DNA of 9,199 bases from Thalassospiraceae bacterium (GTDB lineage: Bacteria > Pseudomonadota > Alphaproteobacteria > Rhodospirillales > Magnetovibrionaceae). The notes under the pieces are model-generated. The model was not told the DNA's origin and searched no databases. It worked only from the letters and a program-made list of their open reading frames with translations. Positions 1-6,149 of the stretch are shown here, piece after piece. Location: the NCBI GenBank assembly GCA_030637205.1, contig DAOVVL010000053.1, positions 1-9,199 on the forward strand. The letters run 5' to 3'. The translations under genes were made by a program, and so were the position numbers. How positions within the stretch are numbered: position 1 is the stretch's first letter; each line of letters opens with the position of its first letter.

Positions 1-155
1 ATGACCAGGGAGCTGACGGATTTTCTGGCCATCATGCCGGCGGCTTCGACCACCGGCGTCTTTGCCGCGACGGTCGCCAATGGTGTGTGCATAACGTCAC
101 CCACCAGATGGCGGTAAGGGAAACTATCGAGACGGGCCAGAGCTTCGCTTTTCAT
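1..155 (-). CDS. CBS-domain protein, probable DUF294-type putative nucleotidyltransferase (N-terminus only, cut by window edge)
   Basis: Seen: an open frame starts at ATG 153-155 and runs off the left edge after 51 codons. The peptide begins MKSEALARLDSFPYRHLVGD and continues with VMHTPLATV, TPVVEAAGMMARKSVSSLV. This is the usual opening of a CBS domain (DVM-x-TP-x-TV, then TPV-x-EAA-x-M and VSSLVV). A GGGGTAAG stretch about ten bases upstream could serve as the ribosome site. Known: CBS pairs bind adenine nucleotides, and CBS proteins that also carry a DUF294 nucleotidyltransferase-like domain (GlnD-like) often sit beside DUF4212/sodium symporter pairs. Inference: given the symporter upstream on the same strand, this is probably such a DUF294 protein that could sense energy state for the transporter. 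The diagnostic nucleotidyltransferase part is outside the window, so only the CBS domain is directly supported. It starts 26 bases after the stop of the 182-529 gene and is probably cotranscribed with it. Confidence 0.72.
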   Translation of the reverse strand, partial: MKSEALARLDSFPYRHLVGDVMHTPLATVAAKTPVVEAAGMMARKSVSSLV

Positions 156-181
156 CTGTTAAGCTTACCCCAAAATGCGCC

Positions 182-529
182 TTAGTTACTTCCGAATGTG
201 TAAATGAACCTGGAGAGCTCGCTTTCCAGCGGGAACGAAAGCATGCCCATGACCTCGTATCCCATCAGAGCCGGAACCAGGTAAAAGCGGAACATAAAGA
301 AAAACCACGCGATATAGAGCGGCACGATGGGGCGGATCAAAAAAGGCGGGGTGATCTTGGCAAACAGGTGCAACAGCGGATTTGTGAACTTCACAAAGAC
401 TTTCATGAAGAAAAATTCTGAATCTTCGGGCAAAAATATGTTCATGGCGGACCGGCCAATAAGGGTCCACATGATGGTACCCAGAAGATAGTCGACCACA
501 ATTACCCAGAGCGGAAAGGCTTCTTGCAC
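182..529 (-). CDS. small integral membrane protein, YggT-like
   Basis: Seen: 115 residues read from a GTG start at 527-529. A strong AAGGAGT ribosome site lies seven bases upstream and decides this start. Hydrophobic segments are at about residues 6-24 and 64-92. Between them is an amphipathic stretch, FTNPLLHLFAKITPPFL (residues 48-64), which resembles the conserved 'F-T-x-P-L-L...P-P' region between the membrane helices of YggT-family proteins. A conserved-looking IGRSAMNIFLPEDSEFFF lies at 24-41. Known: YggT proteins are small membrane proteins of poorly defined role, linked in some bacteria to osmotic or K+ stress. Inference: the position between the symporter and the CBS protein suggests an accessory role in the same transport cluster. 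It lies 40 bases past a terminator, so expression needs read-through or a promoter inside the symporter gene. Family assignment rests on pattern only; it could be an uncharacterised family. Confidence 0.72.
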   Translation of the reverse strand: MQEAFPLWVIVVDYLLGTIMWTLIGRSAMNIFLPEDSEFFFMKVFVKFTNPLLHLFAKITPPFLIRPIVPLYIAWFFFMFRFYLVPALMGYEVMGMLSFPLESELSRFIYTFGSN

Positions 530-569
530 AAAAATACTCCTTGAAAATCAGCTGAGGCAGAAATTGGAT

Positions 570-604
570 AAAAAAACAGGGGCGAAGCCGAAGCTCCGCC
601 CCTG
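570..604 (-). terminator. intrinsic terminator after the symporter gene
   Basis: Read on the minus strand, CAGGGGCGGAGC and GCTTCGCCCCTG form a 12-bp stem (one G-U pair) closed by a TTCG tetraloop. Seven T follow immediately. It starts 17 bases after the symporter stop codon. The stem, the stable UUCG loop and the U-tract together make a textbook Rho-independent terminator. On the plus strand the tail is poor, so it should act mainly on minus-strand transcripts. Confidence 0.92.
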
Positions 605-621
605 ATTGTTTTGGCTGAAAC

Positions 622-2436
622 TTAGTGTTTCGCCGAAAGCACAGTCTCACCAGACGGGATGCGCATATCGTCGACCATCTTCTGCGTTTCCGCATCAGGT
701 TCTTTGGTCATTAGCGTAACCACTACCATTGAGACAAGGCTGATCGGCATACCGATGATACCAAAGCGAAGGTGATCGATGCCTAGCCACAGGTCCATGC
801 CGCCCCACTTGATTGCGATAAGGTATGCTGTACCGGACGCAAAGCCCATGAACATACCTGCAATCGCACCAGGACGGTTAGCCCGTTTCCACCAGATGCC
901 GAGCACCAGCGGGAAGAACAGACCGGAGCAGGCGAAATCAAACGCCCACGCCACTGCACCCAGGATACTCGTCAGCTTGAGGCTGGCAACAAACGCAGCC
1001 GCCGCACCAATGCCCAATAGAAGGACACGAGCAACGATCAGACGCTTTTTGGTGTCGGCTGTCGGATCGATCATCTTGTAGTACAGATCGTGCGACAACG
1101 CGTTGGCAATAGCCAGCAGGAGACCATCAGCCGTTGACATGGCAGCAGCCATACCACCAGCAGCCACCAGGCCCGAGATCACATACGGCAGACCGGCAAT
1201 TTCCGGTGTCGCCAGCACAACAATGCCAGAGCGCATGAAGAACTCGTTAATCTGGAGGATTCCATCACCGTTGCTATCGGACAGTGCAACCATGCCAACG
1301 TTGCTCCACTTCTGGACCCATTCTAGCGCCGCTACATCAGCAAATGCTTTGCCGAAAATACCCGTAGCAAGGTTTGGATCGAGAAGCTGCAGCTTGGTAA
1401 ACGTAGCAAGTGCAGGTGCCGTGAAGTACAGCAGGAAGATGAACAGCAACGAGTATGCCACAGACTTGCGCGCATCACGTACCGACGGGGTAGTGAAGTA
1501 ACGCATTAGAATGTGCGGCAAGGATGCTGTACCCGCCATCATGCAAAGCACGAGGGTGGCAAACTTCCAGTTGGCCATCACGGTCGAACCCGCTGTTGCG
1601 TGTTCGACGGTCAATGCCTTAAGCCCGGCAAAGGATTCTGTCGGCTTCAAGATACCAACCTGATGAAGCGCTTCCAGTTCGCCCAAACGTGCAACCGCAG
1701 CACCGTAAGAGAACTGCGGAATAGCGCCGAAGCCCTGCTTGTTGGACATCCAGATAACCGGAACCACGTAGGCGATAATCAGCACGATGTACTGAGCCAC
1801 CTGGGTCCAGGTCACAGCCCGCATACCGCCAAGCATGGAGCAAAGCAGGATGCCTAAAAGGCCGAACCAAACGCCGACTTCAAACGGAATTTGCAGCGCA
1901 CGAGAAGCGATGGTGCCGGTAGCGTTAATCTGCGCCGTCACATAAGTGAAGGACGCAACCGCCAGCACGATAACCGCCATCAGGCGTGCAAGGTTTCCGC
2001 CGTACCGGGTACCGATATAATCGGGAACCGTATAACAGCCGAACTTGCGAAGGTATGGCGCCATTAGCGAAGCGACGAGAATGTACCCGCCGGTCCAGCC
2101 AACCACAAACGCGAGGTAGCCGTGACCGCCAAAGTAAATACCGCCTGCCATAGCGACAAACGAAGCACCGGACATCCAGTCAGCTGCCGTTGCCATGCCG
2201 TTGAATAACGCTGGAACCTGACGGCCCGCAACGTAGTACGCTTCAACCTGCATGGTTCTGGAAAGCCAGCCGATACCGGCATAGATAAAGATGGTGAAGG
2301 CAACGAACAGAACACCAATGGTTTCTGCGCTGACTCCTATTTGTTCGAGAACCGCCATCAAAATGATGAAAAGTATAAACCCGCCGGTATACATACCGTA
2401 AATTTTAGGCAGGTTATCGATGAAGTTATTATTCAT
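622..2436 (-). CDS. sodium:solute symporter, VC_2705 subfamily (large subunit paired with DUF4212)
   Basis: Seen: 604 residues with about 13 hydrophobic segments, starting at ATG 2434-2436 with an AAAGGAG site six bases upstream. Motifs of the SSF family are clear: YYVAGRQVPALFNGMATAADWMSGASF (split here as YYVAGR at 67-72 and NGMATAADWMSGASF at 79-93), GCYTVPDYIGTRYGG (133-147), and GGMAAAMSTADGLLLA (427-442), whose Ser434-Thr435 match the Na2 sodium site. Known: this subfamily occurs with a DUF4212 small subunit and is related to ActP-type acetate/monocarboxylate carriers. Inference: Na+-coupled uptake of a small organic acid across the inner membrane; the substrate cannot be read from sequence. 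Unusual: residues 387-398 (DSNGDGILQINE) form a full EF-hand calcium loop just before the Na2 helix, in the segment expected on the periplasmic side. It starts 33 bases after the small-subunit stop, so the two are almost certainly one operon. Confidence 0.93.
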   Translation of the reverse strand: MNNNFIDNLPKIYGMYTGGFILFIILMAVLEQIGVSAETIGVLFVAFTIFIYAGIGWLSRTMQVEAYYVAGRQVPALFNGMATAADWMSGASFVAMAGGIYFGGHGYLAFVVGWTGGYILVASLMAPYLRKFGCYTVPDYIGTRYGGNLARLMAVIVLAVASFTYVTAQINATGTIASRALQIPFEVGVWFGLLGILLCSMLGGMRAVTWTQVAQYIVLIIAYVVPVIWMSNKQGFGAIPQFSYGAAVARLGELEALHQVGILKPTESFAGLKALTVEHATAGSTVMANWKFATLVLCMMAGTASLPHILMRYFTTPSVRDARKSVAYSLLFIFLLYFTAPALATFTKLQLLDPNLATGIFGKAFADVAALEWVQKWSNVGMVALSDSNGDGILQINEFFMRSGIVVLATPEIAGLPYVISGLVAAGGMAAAMSTADGLLLAIANALSHDLYYKMIDPTADTKKRLIVARVLLLGIGAAAAFVASLKLTSILGAVAWAFDFACSGLFFPLVLGIWWKRANRPGAIAGMFMGFASGTAYLIAIKWGGMDLWLGIDHLRFGIIGMPISLVSMVVVTLMTKEPDAETQKMVDDMRIPSGETVLSAKH

Positions 2437-2469
2437 GATCTTCTCCTTTGATCTCTATGCTGCCTAAAT

Positions 2470-2736
2470 TCACTCGTCTTCAGCGACGCCGAATTCTTCG
2501 TCAATCTTATTCTGGGCATAAGCCAAGTAGAAGATGATGATGACGAACGCGGCAAGTGAACCCTGTGCGGCCATGTAGAAGCCGACCGGGAAACCGATGA
2601 AAGTGAAAGCGTTGAGGTCACTGGCGAACCAGTGGACAACAAAAGCGAAGAAAAACCAAAGTAAAAGAACGGTGATCGTGAGGCTTCTGGTTTTAGCCCA
2701 GTGAGCCGCGCGCACCTCGGGTGATATGTCGGACAT
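2470..2736 (-). CDS. DUF4212 protein, small subunit of the sodium:solute symporter
   Basis: Seen: 88 residues from ATG 2734-2736, with an AGGGGAG site about nine bases upstream. Two hydrophobic helices lie at about 19-40 and 54-74, separated by ASDLNAFTFIGFPVGFYMAA. The aromatic-rich first helix (LLLWFFFAFVVHWFA), the GFP-x-GF-x-x-AAQGS block and the acidic tail KIDEEFGVAEDE are the hallmarks of the DUF4212 family. Known: these proteins of about 80-100 residues are encoded directly before a VC_2705-type symporter and are thought to be its small subunit. That arrangement is exactly reproduced here. The gene opens the minus-strand transport operon, so the operon promoter should lie within the 245-bp divergent region 2737-2981. 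What the small subunit does, whether assembly, stability or gating, is not known from sequence. Confidence 0.93.
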   Translation of the reverse strand: MSDISPEVRAAHWAKTRSLTITVLLLWFFFAFVVHWFASDLNAFTFIGFPVGFYMAAQGSLAAFVIIIFYLAYAQNKIDEEFGVAEDE

Positions 2737-2981
2737 GCAAAAATGCTCCCCTCTATTGAAACAACCCTAACGGACGAAACTGTCCGCGGTACTCCCTAAG
2801 TCTTGATCTCATATTCGGCCAGTTCATGGCCCGGACTGCAAATTGTGGAATTTATTTTTGTATTTTTTCCAGCAACCCGATAATACTCATGCCACCACTT
2901 CAAAACTCCAAGCACAGGGCCGGAATCTGTGGAATAATGGCCTCAGTTTGGTAACACCAATGATTCGGGAAATCAATTTTA
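2737..2981. promoter_or_regulatory. divergent intergenic region, transport operon / 246-aa gene
   Basis: These 245 bases separate two divergently transcribed starts, so promoters for both should be here. The segment is AT-richer than its surroundings, especially 2845-2870 (runs of T and A). A small inverted repeat, CGGAC-N6-GTCCG, lies at 2771-2786 in the leader of the DUF4212 gene. I could not fit a convincing -35/-10 pair or a sigma-54 (GG-N10-GC) element in either direction. No further coding sequence is seen. Confidence 0.45.
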
Positions 2982-3722
2982 ATGTTCAAAAATCTAAGGA
3001 AATTGGCGCAGGGATTGGCTGAGGGACTGGCCGAGGCGCTGTTTTTCATCGCTTTGGCACTCAGGGCCTTCAAGTTCTGGAAACGCGATTCGCCCATCGT
3101 CTCGGTAGCAGATTTAGTAGGCTTTACGGAAACCAGAGCTAAATATGCCACCCAGACCACCTTGTTTGGATATATCAAGACCCGCTCGGGCACCCAATAC
3201 AGCCGCCTGTTCCAAAACGAGCTGTATGCCCAATCCATCAATATTGCCAAATGGGAAATTTATCTGGCCGCGCTGGGCGATCTGGCCGTTTACACCACCG
3301 CCAATATCGGGATGAAAACCGCCGCCAGCGACGCAGAAATGCGCAGCCTTTCAGCCCACCTTGTCGATCAGATCTTGTTGAACGAACCCGAGGTCCCCAA
3401 AGACCGCTCAGGTGGTTTTGATGATGTTCGGCCCAAATTTGAAGTTCGCGCCGGTACCGTGGCGTGGAAAACGTGCGCCACCGGCGAAGCGGCGTTTAAC
3501 AGAAGCATCGATGCCCTTGTCGAATGGGCGCCTATTTCAGACGAGTTGAAAAAGTACGATGTTCAGATCGTCAAAAACTCGCTGCGCTTTAAATGGAAAA
3601 CGGTTCGCGACCAGTTCGAGCCCCTGCTCGATAGCGAAGCCGTCATCAATGATTGGCGGTCTATATATAAAGAGCGCGAAACGGGCGAAGGCAAAACCGC
3701 CACCACCACGCAGCCGGCCTAG
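2982..3722 (+). CDS. conserved-looking protein of unknown function (246 aa)
   Basis: I do not recognise a domain. Seen: 246 residues from ATG 2982-2984, with no strong ribosome site (a CGGGA lies about 12 bases upstream). An amphipathic or hydrophobic helix is at 18-30 (EALFFIALALRAF). Then comes a compact, probably helical body with distinctive blocks: DLVGFTETRAKYATQTTLFG (44-63), YIKTRSGTQY (64-73), SINIAKWEIYLAALGDLAVY (85-104), WAPISDELKKYDVQIVKNS (182-200), RFKWKTVRDQF (202-212). The tail 231-246 is low-complexity (Glu/Lys/Thr). There is no signal peptide and no obvious catalytic motif. These blocks look like those of a hypothetical protein conserved in Rhodospirillales, but that is memory and not a search result. 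It is transcribed away from the transport operon and ends head-on with the exonuclease, sharing four bases. Codon use matches its neighbours, so nothing suggests recent transfer. Confidence 0.8.
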   Translation: MFKNLRKLAQGLAEGLAEALFFIALALRAFKFWKRDSPIVSVADLVGFTETRAKYATQTTLFGYIKTRSGTQYSRLFQNELYAQSINIAKWEIYLAALGDLAVYTTANIGMKTAASDAEMRSLSAHLVDQILLNEPEVPKDRSGGFDDVRPKFEVRAGTVAWKTCATGEAAFNRSIDALVEWAPISDELKKYDVQIVKNSLRFKWKTVRDQFEPLLDSEAVINDWRSIYKERETGEGKTATTTQPA

Positions 3723-4630
3723 AAATTTTCCTGCATCTTGCGCACATGTTCGATTTTTGAACATGCCTCAACCACGCGGCGCAACGATGTAATGCCGCGC
3801 CCCTCCAAACGGTTGAGCATTTTGCGAAACACCTGTGCGGTGGCAATGGAATCACCCAACGCCGTGTGGCGCCCTTCGATCACAATGCCCATCTGCTGGG
3901 CGATGCCGTCCAGCGTGTGGTTATGGCTTTCGTGATCGAGAAACACCGACAGTAATAAAGTATCGAGAACCAGGTTAGGGAATGTGATGCCCGTGGCCTG
4001 TTCCTTCAGTTTCAGGAACTTCATATCAAACGCGGCGTTGTGGGCGACCAGGATGGCGTCGCCGACAAATTCGCGAAACGAAGGCAGAACCTCGCCAATC
4101 GGCGGCTCATCTTTGATCATGTCATCGGTGATGCCGTGATACTGGATGGAATCCTTGGGGATCACCATTCCCGGATGGACCAGCCGGGAATAGACTTCGA
4201 CCTCGTTCACGACGCCGTTTTGAATTCGAACCGCGGCGATGGAAATGATCTCATCGCCTTTGGATGGAAACAACCCCGTGGTTTCGGTATCAAACACCAC
4301 GTAGTTGAGCGATTTCAGATCCGCACCGCTGATTTCATCCCAGTGCATGGGCTGATTCAGATCCTGAAAATCATAAAATTCAGGTCGCGCCGGAAGACTG
4401 CGGTGATCCAGATAACGCGCCCGGATCAAACGATCAGCCAAAAACCAGAATATGGCCATCAAACCCAGCCCCGCCCCCATCAGCCCCCATAAGGCAGGCC
4501 GTTGCACGGTGTCGAAGAACAACAAAGCCGCCGCGCCAAAGCTGGCGGCCCAACAAAGCCCGCTGGCGCCAAAGGCCAGCCCGACAATGCGCCGGATGCT
4601 CATTTCACGAAAATGGGGGATGTGATCCAT
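3719..4630 (-). CDS. membrane-anchored DnaQ-like (DEDDh) 3'-5' exonuclease
   Basis: Seen: 303 residues. Two hydrophobic helices lie at about 14-39 and 45-66 with a basic stretch after them (DRLIRARYLDHR). The exonuclease domain covers about 108-275 and has all five catalytic residues: Exo I VVFDTETTG (Asp114, Glu116), Exo II HNAAFDMKFL (Asp202), Exo III HTALGDSIATA (His255, Asp260). The histidine makes it DEDDh, as in the epsilon subunit of DNA polymerase III and RNase T. Known: this fold removes nucleotides 3'-5' from DNA or RNA using two metal ions. Inference: the helices put the nuclease at the inner membrane, cytoplasmic side; it is not the replicative proofreader. Related exonucleases often neighbour the symporter/DUF294 cluster, which here lies just past the 246-aa gene. 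ATG 4628-4630 is kept as the start although GGGAG is about 13 bases away; Met10 (4601-4603) has no better site. Confidence 0.9.
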   Translation of the reverse strand: MDHIPHFREMSIRRIVGLAFGASGLCWAASFGAAALLFFDTVQRPALWGLMGAGLGLMAIFWFLADRLIRARYLDHRSLPARPEFYDFQDLNQPMHWDEISGADLKSLNYVVFDTETTGLFPSKGDEIISIAAVRIQNGVVNEVEVYSRLVHPGMVIPKDSIQYHGITDDMIKDEPPIGEVLPSFREFVGDAILVAHNAAFDMKFLKLKEQATGITFPNLVLDTLLLSVFLDHESHNHTLDGIAQQMGIVIEGRHTALGDSIATAQVFRKMLNRLEGRGITSLRRVVEACSKIEHVRKMQENF

Positions 4631-4692
4631 ATGGCTGAACGTGCTCCCAAAAAACTGCCTGAAACTACAGCAAAGGTCGGAACAGCCGGTCA

Positions 4693-4721
4693 GTCAAGGG
4701 GCTTGGTCAAGTCAGGTCAAG
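4693..4721 (-). promoter_or_regulatory. three direct CTTGAC hexamers upstream of the exonuclease
   Basis: Within the 108-bp gap between the ferredoxin-like gene and the exonuclease, the hexamer GTCAAG (CTTGAC on the coding strand) occurs at 4693-4698, 4706-4711 and 4716-4721. Each contains TTGAC, a -35-like core, but no good -10 box follows at 16-18 bases. They could be a cluster of weak promoter elements or half-sites of a regulator. The purpose is unknown. Confidence 0.25.
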
Positions 4722-4738
4722 AACAGGATCAAAGACAG

Positions 4739-5032
4739 CTATTGGGCGTTTACACTGTGGAGCCGATCAATGATGGCGCCAATGTCTTTGGACGTCACAC
4801 CGTGGAGAATTTCGCCCCCGGCGATGCGCACGTTCGGGCCAATTTCACAATGGCCCAGACAAACGACGGTATCGATGATGACATCCAGATCGCGTGTCAG
4901 GGCTTCGGCCTTCAGCTCAGCCAGCAGGCTTTTGGAACCCCTGGCCGCGCACGATGAATGAACGCCGCTGCGAAAATTGGTGCAGACATACAAGGTGGCC
5001 GCTGGGCCTGATTTTTTGGGTGTTGTCAGCAT
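4739..5032 (-). CDS. thioredoxin-fold [2Fe-2S] ferredoxin-like protein
   Basis: Seen: 97 residues from ATG 5030-5032. Four cysteines lie in the pattern of the thioredoxin-like ferredoxins: Cys17 and Cys28 (YVCTNFR...SSCAARGS) and Cys58 and Cys62 (VVCLGHCEIGPNV). After them come VRIAGGEILHGVTSKDIGAI, the usual end of the domain. Known: this fold binds one [2Fe-2S] cluster and serves as a small electron carrier, either alone or as the NuoE-like module of larger enzymes. At 97 residues this is the free-standing form, cytoplasmic. Start: the frame stays open to TTG 5066-5068, 10 bases after the regulator stop, giving 109 residues. The ATG is preferred because the extra residues do not fit the fold, though neither start has a good ribosome site. 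It lies downstream of the response regulator on the same strand and is likely cotranscribed. The redox partner is unknown. Confidence 0.85.
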   Translation of the reverse strand: MLTTPKKSGPAATLYVCTNFRSGVHSSCAARGSKSLLAELKAEALTRDLDVIIDTVVCLGHCEIGPNVRIAGGEILHGVTSKDIGAIIDRLHSVNAQ

Positions 5033-5078
5033 GCCTACAAAAGTGGGGGCAACTGCCCAGCACTTCAAGGATTTCCGA

Positions 5079-6149
5079 CTATCCGGTCATCAAAGAAGCC
5101 GAGTAGCTGATATGGCCGGGGTTGATGGACCTGAGTTTGCGTTCCATGCTGTAAAGCGATGCTTCCAGCGCATAGGCCACCGCACCGCTGCGCCCCGATA
5201 CATGTTCCTTGATTACGGCTTCAAGCCCCTGCACCGAGGTTTCGGCAACTTCCAGTACCTGGCCGCGGTTGCCTTCGGTACCTTCAAATGCGGCTTTCAG
5301 GGTTCTGGCCAGCGCCGAGATCAGCGGATAGTTCATGGCGTCGCCTTCGCGGACCATGCGCAGCGAATGGGTATGCAGCACCGAAAGTGCGCGCCCGCGA
5401 TGTTCACCGCCATCAATAATAATCTTCAGCGCATTACGCATGGCTTTGACATCATCCGCGATCCAGTCGGCATAATCCTGATTGTAATCTTTTAATAACG
5501 TGCTGGCCCAGCTCAGGGCGCTGCGATCAATGCTTTCGCGGGCATGACCGGCCATGATCTGCTTCATGTAATTGGGCAACGTAAATCCACCCAGATCGGG
5601 ATGCGTGCCCTGGCCCAAGTCTTCGTTGGTGATATCGCGCATCAGGCGATGTTCGCTCAACACCACGTCGCCTTTGCGGCGCCGTCGGTCGGGCCCAAAA
5701 TAAGTGCTGTTTTTCACAAACACCGGATTGCTTTTCAAAAGCGCCAGCAAATGTGCTTTCAGTTTATCCATCGTAAACGGTTTCGCCATCACCGAGTTGA
5801 TCCCGGCTTGGCGTGCCTGTTCAACTTTTTCCGCATCCAGATTGCCGCTAATAATCGCCATGGGCATCAGACGGTTTGGTGAATGGACGCTGTTGCGCAC
5901 CCACTTGGCCAGCATCAAGCCGCCCACCGGGTCCATGTCCCATTCGCTGACAATCAAATCGACTGGCGGGGTTGAACTGTTCATGGGCGAGCCGACACTT
6001 TGGGTCAGGTGCATCATGGCCATCGCGCCATTGCTGACCGATCGCACATAGCCGAAACCAATTTCGTTGAGTGCCGAAACAAGAATGGTGCGCGACGAGG
6101 CATTTTCGTCCGCCACCAAAACAGAGCAGTAGTTCAGTCCACTATCCAT
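5079..6149 (-). CDS. receiver-domain protein with Asp-to-Glu phosphosite and C-terminal helical (Hpt-like) domain
   Basis: Seen: 356 residues from ATG 6147-6149. An in-frame TTG at 6159-6161 would add four residues, but GGGA eight bases before the ATG favours the ATG. Residues 9-140 form a CheY-like receiver: acidic pair Asp14-Glu15, switch Ser101 (AIISG), Lys123 (MAKPF). At the phosphoacceptor position the sequence reads DLIVSEWDM, with Glu69 (codon 5943-5945, GAA) where Asp is expected. A basic linker GPDRRRR follows at 152-158, as in many alphaproteobacterial receiver proteins. The rest (about 190-340) is predicted helical; LHTHSLRMVREGDAMNYPLI (258-277) and ISALARTL recall a degenerate Hpt four-helix bundle. 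Known: Glu at this site often mimics the phosphorylated state. Inference: a pseudo-receiver that is constitutively active or works by protein-protein binding; there is no DNA-binding domain or output enzyme. It heads the run towards the ferredoxin and exonuclease genes. Confidence 0.87.
   Translation of the reverse strand: MDSGLNYCSVLVADENASSRTILVSALNEIGFGYVRSVSNGAMAMMHLTQSVGSPMNSSTPPVDLIVSEWDMDPVGGLMLAKWVRNSVHSPNRLMPMAIISGNLDAEKVEQARQAGINSVMAKPFTMDKLKAHLLALLKSNPVFVKNSTYFGPDRRRRKGDVVLSEHRLMRDITNEDLGQGTHPDLGGFTLPNYMKQIMAGHARESIDRSALSWASTLLKDYNQDYADWIADDVKAMRNALKIIIDGGEHRGRALSVLHTHSLRMVREGDAMNYPLISALARTLKAAFEGTEGNRGQVLEVAETSVQGLEAVIKEHVSGRSGAVAYALEASLYSMERKLRSINPGHISYSASLMTG

Noticed and set aside
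186..695. Minus-strand open frame overlapping the YggT-like gene and the symporter end
   Set aside because: It reads through the intrinsic terminator, shifts frame against the membrane protein with its strong AAGGAGT site, and is rich in Arg/Cys as out-of-frame translations often are.
4040..4492. Plus-strand open frame antisense to the exonuclease
   Set aside because: It lies wholly opposite a gene with intact catalytic motifs, has no recognisable domain, and its composition is that expected of a mirrored coding frame.
4502..4957. Plus-strand open frame crossing the exonuclease start, the gap and part of the ferredoxin-like gene
   Set aside because: It overlaps two supported genes on the other strand. 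The peptide is Gln/Gly-rich with no domain, and the ferredoxin cysteine pattern confirms the minus strand is coding.
5033..5068. TTG start for the ferredoxin-like gene
   Set aside because: It adds 12 residues with no place in the fold and has no ribosome site. It is kept only as an alternative because the ATG site is also weak.
4977..5495. Plus-strand open frame antisense to the receiver protein C-terminus
   Set aside because: No domain or ribosome site; explained as the shadow of a real gene.
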